64,000 nucleotides of DNA from Afifella aestuarii (GTDB lineage Bacteria > Pseudomonadota > Alphaproteobacteria > Rhizobiales > Afifellaceae), in contig NZ_SAUF01000002.1 in NCBI RefSeq assembly GCF_004023665.1, positions 930,001 through 994,000 on the forward strand, given 5' to 3'. Each line of letters begins with the position of its first letter. Within the stretch, counting starts at the first letter, position 1. The notes beneath the pieces were generated by a model, which worked only from the letters and a program-made list of their open reading frames with translations, made no database searches and was not told the DNA's origin. A program made the position numbers and the translations under genes. Shown here piece by piece: positions 44,092-54,076 of the stretch.

Positions 44092-47083
44092 TGGGGCGGC
44101 TCCCGTCGGGATCGTAGAATTGCGGGTCCACGACCCGCACCCGGTTATGTGTCCCGCGCAGGGGATCGGCGGCGTAGAGAACCTCTTCGTGCCGCTCCCG
44201 TCCGCCGCGCAGAAGCGCCAGCGCGATATGGCTCTTCATGGCCGGGCTGTAGGTCGCCGAAGTGACGTGGCCTTCGGACTCGCCGGGCTTTTCCGCACTT
44301 TCGCCTTTGACGAGATGCGCGCCGGCCTGAACGGTCGCGCCGTCGAGCGCCAGGAGGCCGACGAGCTGAAGGCGGTCTTGCGAGGTCAGGGCCTCGCGCA
44401 AGGCGAGCGGCCGGCCGACGCAGTTCTTCTTCTTCGACAGGATTTTTTCCATACCGAAATCTTCAAGGCTGCGCCGCCCGTCGAATTCCGCCGCGCCGGG
44501 ATAGCCCTTCTCGATGCGCAGAATATCTGTCGCTTCAATGCCATAGGGCAGGACGCCGAGATCCTTTCCCGTCTCCAGAAGACGCTTCCACAGGAAGACG
44601 CCGTGATCTCCGCCGATATAGATCTCGTAGCCGTCTTCCCCGGATGAGGAGAGCCGCGCCACGACGACGGGAAGGCCGGTGACGGTGGCACGATGCACGT
44701 CCCGGTACGGGAAGGCCCGATTGTCCATATCCCGGCCTTCGACGATGCGGCTGACGAGCGTGCGCGATTTCGGGCCGGAGACGGCGATGCCGGCATATTG
44801 CTCGGTGACGGACGTCACGGTGACGCGCAGATCCGGCCAGGCGATGGCGAGAAGATATTCCAGATGCGTCACCACCATCTCCGCCTTCGCGGCCTGAGTG
44901 GTGAGCAGGAAATGGTCCTTGGAGAGACGCAAGGCGGTGCCGTCGGCGAAGATCAGCCCATCCTCGCGCAGCATGACGCCATAACGCGTCTGCCCGGTCG
45001 TCAGATTGGAGAAGAGGTTGGTGTAGAGGCGGTCGAGGAAGGCCGCCGCATCGGGGCCCGCGACATCGATTTTGCCCGTGGAGGAGATATCGGCGATGCC
45101 GACGGCTTCGCGCACATGCGCGGCCTCGCGCAATGCGGCCTTCTCCGCGGCTTCGCCGGGCCTCGGATAGGCGCGGGGTTCCATCCACAAGCCCGAGGCT
45201 GCCATCGGCGCTCCGGCCGTGACATGCGTGGCATGCAGCGGTGAACGGCGCACCGGGCGCATCTGTGCGCCGCGGGCGCGTCCGGCGAGCGTGCCGAGCG
45301 GCACGGGGACGAAAGGCGGGCGGAAGCGCGTCGTGCCGGCCTCGGACATCGGCACCTCGCGGGCCTCCGCCAGAATGGCGAGGCCGGTGACGTTCGATGT
45401 CTTGCCCTGATCGTTCGCCATGCCGAGCGTGGTGTAGCGCTTCACATGTTCCGGGCTCTCAAAACCCTCGCGCGCGGCAAGCCGGATATCCTCTGCGGTG
45501 ACATCGTGCTGGAGGTCGACGAAGGCCTTGTCGAATTTGCCGAACCGGCGACCTGCCGGGGCTTTCACCTCAAACAGGGATTTGAGCCCGCCATCTTCCA
45601 CCGAGGCCCGCAGATTGCCGCCGCGGCTGTCCACCTTGAAGGAGGGGAGCGGGCAGCGCAGGCCGAGGAGTTCGCAGGAGGCCTGGCCCGCGACCGCGCC
45701 CTGTTTCAGAACTTCGCCGAGCCGCGCCGCGCCGATCATCGCGCCGGCGGGCACCCAGGCTTCGCGCTGTGTGCCGGGTACGAAGGCGGCGATGTCTGCG
45801 TTCCAGGTGGGGGCGCCGCCGGCCTGGCTTGCGAGATTGATGACGGGGTTGCTGCCGCCGGAGACAAGCAGCGTGTCGCATTCGAGCGTAGTCGTCTCGC
45901 CGCTGCCGTCGGCCGCCATCACGACCGCCTTCTCGACGGCCTTCTTGCCCTGAGCCGCGATGACGACACGGCCGGTGAGGAGGCGCGCGCCCGCCTGTTC
46001 GAGCGGCTCTGTCAGTTCAGCCGGCAAGTCCTCGCGCGGATCGACGATGGCTGTGATCTGCAGCCCCTCTTCGGCAAGGGCGGCCGCATTGAGCCACGCC
46101 TGATCGTTGTTGCAGAAGAGAACCGCCTGTCGGCCGACCATGACGCCGAAGCGGCGTGCATAGGCGAGCGCGGCGGAGACGAGCATCACGCCCGGCCGGT
46201 CGTTGCCGGCAAAGACGATCGGACGTTCGTAAGAGCCCGTGGCGAGCACCACCTGCCGGGCCTGCAGCCGCCAGTGGCGCGCCCGCGTGAGCCCGCTGGC
46301 GCTGCAGTCCTCAAAGGCTGCGAGAACGTTGGCGTCGTAATAGCCCCAGACAGCGGTCTGCCGCAGAACGCGCACATTGGGCATGGCGTCGAGCTCGTCG
46401 GCCGCTTCCTTCGCCCAGTCGATCGCCGCCGTGCCGTTGATGCGTGCGTCGTCGAGATCGATTGCGCCGCCGAGCACATGCCCTTCATCGGCGATGAGGA
46501 CCCGGGCGCCGACCCGTCCCGCCGTCAGCGCCGCGGCAAGCCCGGCCGGACCGCCACCGACGACGAGGAGATCGGCAAAGGCATTGGCACGTTCGTAGCG
46601 CGCCGGGTCGGGTGACAGGCTCGCGCGTCCCATGCCCGCGGCGGCGCGGATCGACGGCTCGTACCACATCCAGGAGCGCTTCATCGGCCCCATGAAGGTC
46701 TTGTAGTAGAAGCCGGCGCCGAAGAAGGGGGCGAGGACCTGGTTGATGGCGCCGACATCGCGATCGACTGAAGGGTAGGCGTTCTGCCCAGTAACGACGA
46801 GCCCATCGGAGACGAGCCGGGTCGTCGCCTGCACATTGGGCTCCGTCTCGCCGCCCGTGCCAGTCGTCACCAGCGCGTTCGGCTCTTCACTGCCAGCAGC
46901 GAAGACGCCGCGCGGGCGATGATATTTGAACGAGCGCGCCACGATTGTGCGGCCGGAGGCGAGAAGTGCGGACGCGATCGTGTCGCCGGAAAACGCCTCC
47001 ACCGGCTTGCCGTCGAAGGTGAAGCGAAGCGGCTGGTCGCGGTCGATGCGCGTGCCGAATGTGTCTGTGCGAAAGCCCGCCAT
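44084..47083 (-). CDS. soxA: Sarcosine oxidase alpha subunit (copy 2)
   Basis: A 999-residue subunit with the same architecture as copy 1: a ferredoxin-like N-terminal domain (FKYHRPRGVFAAG), a nucleotide-binding motif GGGPAG at 176-181, and a C-terminal THF-binding GCV_T domain (DAAAFLDRLYTNLFSNL, SSSGEDGYEIYIGGDHG). It oxidatively demethylates sarcosine or a similar N-methylated amine and yields 5,10-methylene-THF. ATG 47083 overlaps the soxD stop (TGATG), exactly as in operon 1. Substrate preference may differ from copy 1. Confidence 0.94.
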   Translation of the reverse strand: MAGFRTDTFGTRIDRDQPLRFTFDGKPVEAFSGDTIASALLASGRTIVARSFKYHRPRGVFAAGSEEPNALVTTGTGGETEPNVQATTRLVSDGLVVTGQNAYPSVDRDVGAINQVLAPFFGAGFYYKTFMGPMKRSWMWYEPSIRAAAGMGRASLSPDPARYERANAFADLLVVGGGPAGLAAALTAGRVGARVLIADEGHVLGGAIDLDDARINGTAAIDWAKEAADELDAMPNVRVLRQTAVWGYYDANVLAAFEDCSASGLTRARHWRLQARQVVLATGSYERPIVFAGNDRPGVMLVSAALAYARRFGVMVGRQAVLFCNNDQAWLNAAALAEEGLQITAIVDPREDLPAELTEPLEQAGARLLTGRVVIAAQGKKAVEKAVVMAADGSGETTTLECDTLLVSGGSNPVINLASQAGGAPTWNADIAAFVPGTQREAWVPAGAMIGAARLGEVLKQGAVAGQASCELLGLRCPLPSFKVDSRGGNLRASVEDGGLKSLFEVKAPAGRRFGKFDKAFVDLQHDVTAEDIRLAAREGFESPEHVKRYTTLGMANDQGKTSNVTGLAILAEAREVPMSEAGTTRFRPPFVPVPLGTLAGRARGAQMRPVRRSPLHATHVTAGAPMAASGLWMEPRAYPRPGEAAEKAALREAAHVREAVGIADISSTGKIDVAGPDAAAFLDRLYTNLFSNLTTGQTRYGVMLREDGLIFADGTALRLSKDHFLLTTQAAKAEMVVTHLEYLLAIAWPDLRVTVTSVTEQYAGIAVSGPKSRTLVSRIVEGRDMDNRAFPYRDVHRATVTGLPVVVARLSSSGEDGYEIYIGGDHGVFLWKRLLETGKDLGVLPYGIEATDILRIEKGYPGAAEFDGRRSLEDFGMEKILSKKKNCVGRPLALREALTSQDRLQLVGLLALDGATVQAGAHLVKGESAEKPGESEGHVTSATYSPAMKSHIALALLRGGRERHEEVLYAADPLRGTHNRVRVVDPQFYDPDGSRPNG

Positions 47084-47352
47084 CACTCGTCTCCCCCGAA
47101 CGGGCCGGCGAGTTTGGTGTCCAGCACTTCATGCGTCTCGGTGTTGCGCGTGGCGATCAGGAACTGCCGGCAGCCATGTTCGTGCTGCCAGATTTCCTTG
47201 TGCTCGCCGCGCAAATTCTTGCGCTCATAGACGTAGGGAATCCACGGTCCGGCTTCTTTTTCCCGGTGCGACGGGCGCTTCACGCCCGCATCGCCCCAAT
47301 AGGTGAATTCGCCGACATCGCGCAGCCCGCAGACGGGACATGGGATCAGCAT
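47083..47352 (-). CDS. soxD: Sarcosine oxidase delta subunit (copy 2)
   Basis: An 89-residue zinc subunit: MLIPCPVCGLRDVGEF with the CxxC pair, and HEHGCRQFL with further zinc ligands. Length is normal for SoxD; copy 1 is longer. Start ATG 47352 was chosen because upstream in-frame sequence is antisense to soxB. It lies 37 nt after soxB and its stop overlaps the soxA start. Confidence 0.92.
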   Translation of the reverse strand: MLIPCPVCGLRDVGEFTYWGDAGVKRPSHREKEAGPWIPYVYERKNLRGEHKEIWQHEHGCRQFLIATRNTETHEVLDTKLAGPFGGDE

Positions 47353-47389
47353 GGCACGCTCCCGCGCCGCGTTGAGAGAGGGCGGCGCA

Positions 47390-48649
47390 TCAATGCAATC
47401 TCGGGGTTGGGCCGACGCCGGCCTCGTCCAGCACCCGGCCGTCCTTGAAGCGGTCGAGGCGATAGGCGGCGTTGAGCGGGTGCGGCTCGTCATTGGCGAT
47501 CGTATGGGCAAAACACCAGCCGGCTGCGGGTGTCGCCTTGAAACCGCCGTAGCACCAGCCGCAATCGAGGTAGAGGCCGGGCAGGGGCCCCTTGTCGATG
47601 ATCGGGCTGCCGTCCATCGACATGTCCATGATGCCGCCCCAGGAACGCAGGAGCTTGAGGCGCGAGACATTCGGGAAGAGCGCCAGAAGCTGCTCCGTCA
47701 TCTCGTGGACGGCCGGCAGATTGCCGCGCTGGGCGTAGGAATTGTAGAGATCGAGACCGCCGCCGAAGACGAGGCCGCCCTTGTCGGATTGCGTGACATA
47801 CATGTTCCCGCAGCCATAGGCGACGACCGTGTGGATGAGCGGCTTCACCGGCTCGGTGACGAAGGCCTGAAGAAGATGGCTTTCGATCGGCAGATTGTCG
47901 ACGCCGGCAAGCCGCATCACGTCGGATGTCATGCCGGCGACGGAGACGCCGACCTTGGTGGCCTTGATCTGCCCGCGCGGTGTCTCCACGCCGACGACCT
48001 TGCCCGCCTCCTTGATGAAGCCGGTGACGGGCGTGTTCTCGATGATATCGACGCCGAGCCGGTCGGCGGCGCGGGCATAGCCCCAGGCGACGGCGTCGTG
48101 GCGAGCGGTGCCGCCGCGCTTTTGCAGAAGCCCGCCGATAACCGGAAAGCGGGCGCCCGGCGAAATGTCGAGGCCGGGGCAGAGCCGCGAGACGCCTTCG
48201 CGGGAAACGAGCTCTGCATCGATGCCGGCGAGTTTGAGCGCATTGCCGCGCTCTGCAAGACGGTCGAACTGTTCGGGCGAATGCGCGAGATTGAGGACGC
48301 CGCGCTGCGAGAACATGACATTGTAGTTGAGCTCCTGCGACAGGCCCTCCCACAATTTCAGGCTCCATTCGTAGAAGCGATGGTTTTCCGGCAGGAGGTA
48401 ATTGGAGCGCACGATGGTCTGGTTGCGCCCGACATTGCCCTGGCCGATCCAGCCCCGCTCGACGACGGCGATATTGGTGAGCTTGTGGTTCTTGGCGAGA
48501 TAGAAGGCCGTGGCAAGACCATGGCCACCGCCACCGACGATGATGGCGTCGTAGCGTGGCTTCGGCTCCGCCTTGCTCCACGCCGGACGCCAGCCGCGAT
48601 TTCCCGTAATGCCCTGGGTCAGGACCCGCAGGGCCGAATATTCCGCCAT
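47390..48649 (-). CDS. soxB: Sarcosine oxidase beta subunit (copy 2)
   Basis: A 419-residue flavoprotein subunit. GGGGHG is at 39-44, and His184 in ARHDAVAW matches the covalent flavin attachment residue. GWCYGGFKATPAAGW is the C-terminal flavin loop. The flavin-loop motif differs from copy 1 ([15 protein letters not shown]), which may reflect different substrate handling. The start was chosen at MAEYSALRVL; an ATG two codons upstream is equally possible. First gene of soxB-D-A-G operon 2. Confidence 0.93.
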   Translation of the reverse strand: MAEYSALRVLTQGITGNRGWRPAWSKAEPKPRYDAIIVGGGGHGLATAFYLAKNHKLTNIAVVERGWIGQGNVGRNQTIVRSNYLLPENHRFYEWSLKLWEGLSQELNYNVMFSQRGVLNLAHSPEQFDRLAERGNALKLAGIDAELVSREGVSRLCPGLDISPGARFPVIGGLLQKRGGTARHDAVAWGYARAADRLGVDIIENTPVTGFIKEAGKVVGVETPRGQIKATKVGVSVAGMTSDVMRLAGVDNLPIESHLLQAFVTEPVKPLIHTVVAYGCGNMYVTQSDKGGLVFGGGLDLYNSYAQRGNLPAVHEMTEQLLALFPNVSRLKLLRSWGGIMDMSMDGSPIIDKGPLPGLYLDCGWCYGGFKATPAAGWCFAHTIANDEPHPLNAAYRLDRFKDGRVLDEAGVGPTPRLH

Positions 48650-48848
48650 CGCCATTGATCCGGGCTGTTGCCGCACGCTTTCGGAGAGAGCCCCCTCCAA
48701 CAAGGTTAAAGCTTTGACTCAATCGGCCGCGTTTCGAAAGCGCCGGGAGCGGTTTTCTCCACCGACAGATTGCCGCCCGGCCAGCGCCGACCCGGGTTTT
48801 CGTCGGGCGTTGAGGAACTTGCGGAAGTTGTGGGCGATGGGGGAAAAC

Positions 48849-49487
48849 TCAGATGTCGCGGCCGCCCGCGGCGTCTTCCTCCTCCTCGTCTGCGGGCGCG
48901 TCGCCATCGGGCGTCGCGGGAAGCAGCGCCCGCTCTTTGAGCCAGGGATTGATGGCGACGGCTTCGCGCAACGCTTTGTGGGCAAGCCGCGTGCGCCCCT
49001 GGTGCAGGAGGATGAGGCCGCGTCCGGAGAGTGCCGCGAAGTGCTTGGGCTCGAGCTCCATGACGCGGTCGATGTCCTCGAGCGAGCCGTCGAGATCACC
49101 TTCGAGAAAGCGCAAGGTGGCGCGCTGATTCCAGGCCTCGGCGTAATCGGGCGCCCGGGCGATCACGTCATCGAGGATCGCCGTTGCCTTGTCGTAATCG
49201 GCGACGCGGCGGGCGGTGAGCGCCTCCTGCATCATCTGCGAAATCTCTGCGGTCGGGCCGACCATCCAGGCCTGCCAGATCAGGTTCTCGATGCGCCGGC
49301 CTTCCGTTTCGCTCCGGGCGCCTTTGAGCTCATCGTAGAGACGGGAGAGTTCCGTCCTCCGCTCGGAGGCGGAAAGATGCCGGCTGGTGTCGTCGTCCAT
49401 GCCGGCGGCGCGGCTCGGGTTCGAAAGGAAGAGAAGCGCGAGAAGGGTAAGTGCCAAGGAGAAGAGGAGGTTGCCGGCGCGCGCCAT
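48849..49487 (-). CDS. Exported tetratricopeptide repeat protein
   Basis: A 212-residue protein with an N-terminal membrane or signal segment (AGNLLFSLALTLLALLFLSNPSRA). A helical region follows, then at least two TPR units in the second half (ADYDKATAILDDVIARAPDYAEAWNQRATLRF; EGDLDGSLEDIDRVMELEPKHFAALSGRGLI). It ends in an acidic tail (GDAPADEEEEDA). A scaffold role is likely; partners unknown. An alternative start at 49559 would add 24 residues. It lies 199 nt upstream of soxB copy 2 on the same strand. Confidence 0.82.
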   Translation of the reverse strand: MARAGNLLFSLALTLLALLFLSNPSRAAGMDDDTSRHLSASERRTELSRLYDELKGARSETEGRRIENLIWQAWMVGPTAEISQMMQEALTARRVADYDKATAILDDVIARAPDYAEAWNQRATLRFLEGDLDGSLEDIDRVMELEPKHFAALSGRGLILLHQGRTRLAHKALREAVAINPWLKERALLPATPDGDAPADEEEEDAAGGRDI

Positions 49488-49781
49488 ACCCCGGCGCCTG
49501 TCGCAAGCGAGCGGAGCCGGAGCTGCGGAGACGGTTATCGCCGGCAAGGCAATCGGCATCGTGTCCTTCTGCGCGCCAAGGCGCACGGATTGGCCTCGTT
49601 GGTGGAATAGTTAGGCCTGATGCCGGGGCTGACCAGCGCCTCGCCGCAATCCGCGCAAACCATACGCTCAACAAGGCTTGAAAACCGTCCTCCGCCTCTT
49701 CCGGCTTGCGAGCCAGGATGGCATGGTCGCGCGCAAGCGACCACAAAGCGCCGCCGGGGAGAGGAAAGGCATGACGACATC

Positions 49782-50351
49782 GTGAGCGGAGGGATTTTTC
49801 CCGAAGCCGAAGCGCGCGTCGGCCGCCTCGTCGGTGGGGTCTGTGCTGCTCTTGCCATTCTCGGCGGTCTCGTCCTCGTCGTTTTGACGGTGATGACCGT
49901 TCTCTCCATCGCCGGCCGCGCGCTGGTGCCTTTGGGGCTCGGTCCGGTCCCGGGCGATTTCGAGCTCGTGGAAGCGGGCGTGGCCTTCGCCGTCTTTTCC
50001 TTCCTTCCCTGGTGCCAGTTTCGCCGTGGCCACGTCACCGTCGACCTTCTGGCGGAGCGATTCGGTCCGCGCGGCATGGCGGCTTGTGCGCTTGCGTCCA
50101 ATCTCGTCATGACGGCGATCGCCTGTCTTCTCGCCTGGCGCCTTGGTCTCGGCATGCAGGACAAGAGGCTCTACCCGGAGACGACCTTCATCCTGCAATT
50201 CCCGATCTGGTGGCCCTATGCGGCCTCTCTCGCCGGCGCCTGGATGTTCGCCGTCGCCTCGGCCTACACCGTCTGGCGCGCCTTGAACGAGACGCTGACG
50301 ACAGGCGAACAGGCGGGTCTGCGCCCGCGCGGCACGGAGTCCGGCGAGTGA
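49782..50351 (+). CDS. dctQ: TRAP transporter small permease (DctQ)
   Basis: A 189-residue four-helix membrane protein of a tripartite ATP-independent transporter. GLVLVVLTVMTVLSIAGRAL, EAGVAFAVFSFLPWCQFRRGHVTVD and WWPYAASLAGAWMF are typical DctQ segments. No ATG is in frame; GTG 49782 follows GAGGAAAGG. It overlaps dctM by 4 nt. No DctP binding protein is near, which is unusual for TRAP loci. Confidence 0.86.
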   Translation: MSGGIFPEAEARVGRLVGGVCAALAILGGLVLVVLTVMTVLSIAGRALVPLGLGPVPGDFELVEAGVAFAVFSFLPWCQFRRGHVTVDLLAERFGPRGMAACALASNLVMTAIACLLAWRLGLGMQDKRLYPETTFILQFPIWWPYAASLAGAWMFAVASAYTVWRALNETLTTGEQAGLRPRGTESGE

Positions 50352-51670
50352 GCGATGTGGCGCTTGGCGGCTGGTCTTTCGCCGTCCTCCTGCTTTTCAT
50401 TTTCCTGCGCATGCCGATCGGCCTTGCGATGCTCGTCGTCGGTCTCGTCGGCAACGTTCTCGTCAACGGCTCCTGGACGCCGCTTCTGGCGCAGCTCAAA
50501 TCGCTCACCTATGAGAGCTTTTCGAGCTATTCGCTGTCGATCGTGCCGCTCTTTCTCCTGATGGGGCAGTTCGCGACGCGCGGAGGCATGTCGCGGCAGC
50601 TCTTCGATGCGGCGGCCGCGCTGCTCGGCCACCGCAAGGGCGGCGTCGCCATGGCCGCCGTCGGCGCCTGTGCCGGTTTCGGGGCGATCTGCGGCTCGTC
50701 CCTTGCGACGGCCGCCACCATGGCCAAGGTGGCGATCCCGGAGATGCGCCGCTTCGGCTATTCGGGGGCGCTTTCGACCGGCTGCCTCGCCGCGGGCGGC
50801 ACGCTCGGCATCCTCATTCCGCCCTCTGTCATCCTGGTGATCTATGCCATCCTGACGGAGCAGAACATCGCCAAGCTCTTTCTCGCCGCCGTCCTGCCGG
50901 GGCTCTTGGCGGCACTCGGCTATATGCTGGCGATCGCAGTCTATGTGCGCCTGCGGCCGAACGCGGCCGGGCGTCGCGACAAGGCCGATCGGGAGGAGAG
51001 GATCGCCGCTCTCATCGCCGTCTGGCCGGTCCTTGTCGTTTTCATTGCCGTCATCGGCGGCATCTATCTCGGCATTTTCACGCCGACGGAAGGGGCGGCT
51101 GTCGGCGCTCTGGGCACCGGCCTCATTGCGCTCGCGAACGGTGCCCTCGGGCCTCGCGCCCTGATCGACGCGCTGCTAGAGACGGCGGTCGCCACCGCCA
51201 TGATCTTCTTCATCGTTTTCGGCGCGGCCGTCTTCAACACCTTCCTCGCCTTCTCGCAGCTGCCGCAGGAACTCGCGCAAAGCGTGATGGAGGCAGGCCT
51301 CGATCCGTGGACGGTGCTTGCCGCGATCCTGCTTTGCTATCTCGCTTTCGGATGCGTGATGGATTCGCTGTCGATGATCCTCCTCACCATCCCGATCTTC
51401 TTTCCGCTCGTGAGTGGTCTCGATTTCGGTCTCGGGCCAGAGGAATTCGCTATCTGGTTCGGTATCTTAGTCTTGATCGTCGTAGAGGTCGGGCTGATTA
51501 CGCCGCCGGTTGGGATGAACCTCTTCGTGATCAACTCGTTGTCACAAGATGTTCCGATGAGCGCCACTTTCCGTGGCGTCATCCCCTTTGTCGCCAGCGA
51601 CATTTTGCGCATAATAATTTTAGTTGCCTTCCCTTCGATCACCCTCGTTATGCTTCGAATTCTCTATTGA
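50348..51670 (+). CDS. dctM: TRAP transporter large permease (DctM)
   Basis: A 440-residue, about 12-helix permease that imports an organic acid or similar solute using the sodium or proton gradient. Family markers are FLRMPIGLAMLVVGLVGN, SLSIVPLFLLMGQFATRGG, GAICGSSLATAATMAKVAIPEMRRFGY and IFTPTEGAAVGALGT. GTG 50348 overlaps the dctQ stop (GTGA). The substrate would be set by the missing DctP partner. Confidence 0.92.
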   Translation: MSDVALGGWSFAVLLLFIFLRMPIGLAMLVVGLVGNVLVNGSWTPLLAQLKSLTYESFSSYSLSIVPLFLLMGQFATRGGMSRQLFDAAAALLGHRKGGVAMAAVGACAGFGAICGSSLATAATMAKVAIPEMRRFGYSGALSTGCLAAGGTLGILIPPSVILVIYAILTEQNIAKLFLAAVLPGLLAALGYMLAIAVYVRLRPNAAGRRDKADREERIAALIAVWPVLVVFIAVIGGIYLGIFTPTEGAAVGALGTGLIALANGALGPRALIDALLETAVATAMIFFIVFGAAVFNTFLAFSQLPQELAQSVMEAGLDPWTVLAAILLCYLAFGCVMDSLSMILLTIPIFFPLVSGLDFGLGPEEFAIWFGILVLIVVEVGLITPPVGMNLFVINSLSQDVPMSATFRGVIPFVASDILRIIILVAFPSITLVMLRILY

Positions 51671-51787
51671 GACGAAAAACGACAACCATATGTGGGAGGG
51701 GGCGCCGCCGCGCGATGCCCGAATTCGCGGGGCTTGCAACCCGGTCGGTCCGGCCGCGTTTGCACCGCATGCATTGAGGAGCAAGAC

Positions 51788-54076
51788 ATGTCTTTTCGCG
51801 CCCGTTTCATCACTCGCCCGCTCTTCGGCTGGGCGCGCAACATCCTGCCGCCCATGTCGGAGACGGAGCGCGAAGCCATCGAGGCCGGAAATGTCTGGTG
51901 GGACGCCGAACTCTTCACCGGAACGCCGGACTGGGAAAGATTGCTCGCCACGCCACCGGCGACGCTGACGGAGGAGGAACAGGCCTTCCTCGATGGGCCA
52001 GTGGCCGAGCTCTGCGAGAAGCTCGACGACTGGCACATCAACTGGAAGCTCCATGACCTGCCGCAGGAGGTCTGGGACTTCATCCGCGAGAAGCGTTTCT
52101 TCGGCATGATCATTCCGAAGGAATATGGGGGGCTCGGCTTCTCCGCCTTCGCCCATTCGGAGGTGATCCGCAAAGTCTCGACCGCGAGCGTGACGGGGGC
52201 CGTTTCCATCATGGTCCCGAATTCGCTCGGACCGGGCGAGCTTTTGATGCAGTTCGGCACCAAGGAGCAGCGCGATTACTGGCTCCCGCGCCTGGCCCGT
52301 GGCGAAGAAATTCCCTGCTTCGGCCTGACGAGCCCGGATGCCGGGTCCGATGCTGCCGCCATGACCGATACCGGCGTCGTCACACGGGGCATGCACAACG
52401 GCGAAGAGGTGCTCGGCATCCGCCTCAACTTTTCCAAGCGCTACATCACGCTGTCGCCGATCGCGACGGTGATCGGCCTCGCCTTCAAGATGAAGGACCC
52501 CGACCATCTCCTCGGCAAGAAGGAGGATCTTGGCATCACCGTCGCCCTCATTCCGGCCGAGACGCCGGGCGTGACGCGCGGCGAGCGGCATATTCCGGCG
52601 ATGACTTTCTTCCAGAACGGTCCGGTCCACGGCGAGGACGTCTTCGTTCCTTTGTCTGCGATCATCGGCGGCGAGGAACAGATCGGCAAAGGCTGGAAGA
52701 TGCTGATGTCGGCGCTGGCCGCCGGCCGCGGCATCTCGCTTCCCTCGCTCTCGTCGGCCGCGGCATCGTTTGCCGCGCGCACCACCGGCGCCTATTCCAG
52801 GATCCGCCACCAGTTCAATCTGCCGGTCGGCAAGTTCGAGGGCGTGCAGGAGCATCTCGCCCAGCTCGCCGGCACCGCCTATCAGCTCGACGCGGCGCGC
52901 CGCATGACCTGCGCCTCGCTCGACCAGGGCTACAAATCGGGCGTCATCGCCGCGATCATGAAGGCGCATGCGACCTATCGCATGCGCGAATCCGTCAACG
53001 ACGCCTATGACATCCATTCCGGCAAGGCGGTGATCGATGGGCCGAAGAACTATCTCGGCAATCTCTATCGCGCCGTGCCGGTCGGCATCACGGTGGAGGG
53101 TGCGAACATCCTCACCCGCAATCTGATGATCTACGGTCAGGGAGCGATCCGCGCCCATCCCTTCATCTTGAAGGAGATGATGGCGCTGTCGGAAACCGAC
53201 CGCGACAAGGGCATTCGCGAATTCGACGAGGCCTTCTGGGGCCATGTCGGTCATGCCATCAAGAACGCCTTCCGTGCGATGGGCCGCGGCTGGACGTTTG
53301 GCCGCTTCGCGCCGGCGCCGGAGGAGGCGGGCGATCTCGCCGTCCATTATCGTCAGCTGTCGCGCTACTCGGCCGCCTTTGCGGTCGTCAGCGATCTGGC
53401 GCTTCTCACCCTTGGCGGTTCGCTGAAACGCAAGGAGCGCCTGTCCGCCCGCCTCGGCGATATCCTGTCGGAGCTCTATCTCCTGTCGGCGACGTTGAAG
53501 CGCTTCGAGGTCGACGGAAAACCCGCAGCCGACCGGCCGCTCGTCGATTACACCTTCGCGCGCGGCACCAAAGCGATTGGCACGGCCTTTGCCGAGCTTC
53601 TCGACAATCTGCCGTCGCGACCGGCGGCGTGGCTCGCAAAATTCATGCTCTTCCCGTTCGGTGCCCGCCGCTCCGGCCCGTCCGACAAGCTCGCCCAGAC
53701 CTGTGCGGAAATTCTGCTCGAGCCGTCGGAGACGCGTGAGCGCCTGACCTCCGGGCTCTATCTCGGCGAGGGACAGCCGGACGCGGCGATCTCGCATCTG
53801 GAGCGGGCCTTCAAGCTCGTTGTCGAGGTGGAGCCGCTGCGTCGCAAGCTGCGCGAAGCCAAGGTGAGGAACCCCGACGAAGCCGCGAAGAAGGGCCTCA
53901 TCTCCGAGGCAGAGGCGAGCCGCCTCAAGGAAGCCGAGGCCGCGGCCGATCTGGTGATCGCCGTCGATGCCTTCCCCGGCGAAGCCTTCACCCACGGCAG
54001 TGCATTGCCGGACGAGCGTGACAACGCGCCGTCCGCCGCTGCCAGCAACGTTCACGACCTGAAACGGACCGCTTAA
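51788..54076 (+). CDS. fadE: Long-chain acyl-CoA dehydrogenase (FadE type)
   Basis: A 762-residue two-part acyl-CoA dehydrogenase, the large alphaproteobacterial form. The classical flavoprotein part (about 70-480) has FFGMIIPKEYGGLGFSAFAHSE, CFGLTSPDAGSDA and VEGANILTRNLMIYGQGA. The C-terminal DUF1974-like helical region (about 500-750) follows. It makes trans-2-enoyl-CoA in the first step of beta-oxidation. It heads the fadE-fadI-fadJ-CoA transferase operon; its stop overlaps fadI (TAATG). Confidence 0.93.
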   Translation: MSFRARFITRPLFGWARNILPPMSETEREAIEAGNVWWDAELFTGTPDWERLLATPPATLTEEEQAFLDGPVAELCEKLDDWHINWKLHDLPQEVWDFIREKRFFGMIIPKEYGGLGFSAFAHSEVIRKVSTASVTGAVSIMVPNSLGPGELLMQFGTKEQRDYWLPRLARGEEIPCFGLTSPDAGSDAAAMTDTGVVTRGMHNGEEVLGIRLNFSKRYITLSPIATVIGLAFKMKDPDHLLGKKEDLGITVALIPAETPGVTRGERHIPAMTFFQNGPVHGEDVFVPLSAIIGGEEQIGKGWKMLMSALAAGRGISLPSLSSAAASFAARTTGAYSRIRHQFNLPVGKFEGVQEHLAQLAGTAYQLDAARRMTCASLDQGYKSGVIAAIMKAHATYRMRESVNDAYDIHSGKAVIDGPKNYLGNLYRAVPVGITVEGANILTRNLMIYGQGAIRAHPFILKEMMALSETDRDKGIREFDEAFWGHVGHAIKNAFRAMGRGWTFGRFAPAPEEAGDLAVHYRQLSRYSAAFAVVSDLALLTLGGSLKRKERLSARLGDILSELYLLSATLKRFEVDGKPAADRPLVDYTFARGTKAIGTAFAELLDNLPSRPAAWLAKFMLFPFGARRSGPSDKLAQTCAEILLEPSETRERLTSGLYLGEGQPDAAISHLERAFKLVVEVEPLRRKLREAKVRNPDEAAKKGLISEAEASRLKEAEAAADLVIAVDAFPGEAFTHGSALPDERDNAPSAAASNVHDLKRTA

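Noticed and set aside
49771-49785. A four-codon leader peptide (ATG to TGA) overlapping the dctQ GTG start
   Set aside because: It is too short to support and has no ribosome binding site of its own distinct from that of dctQ; probably chance.
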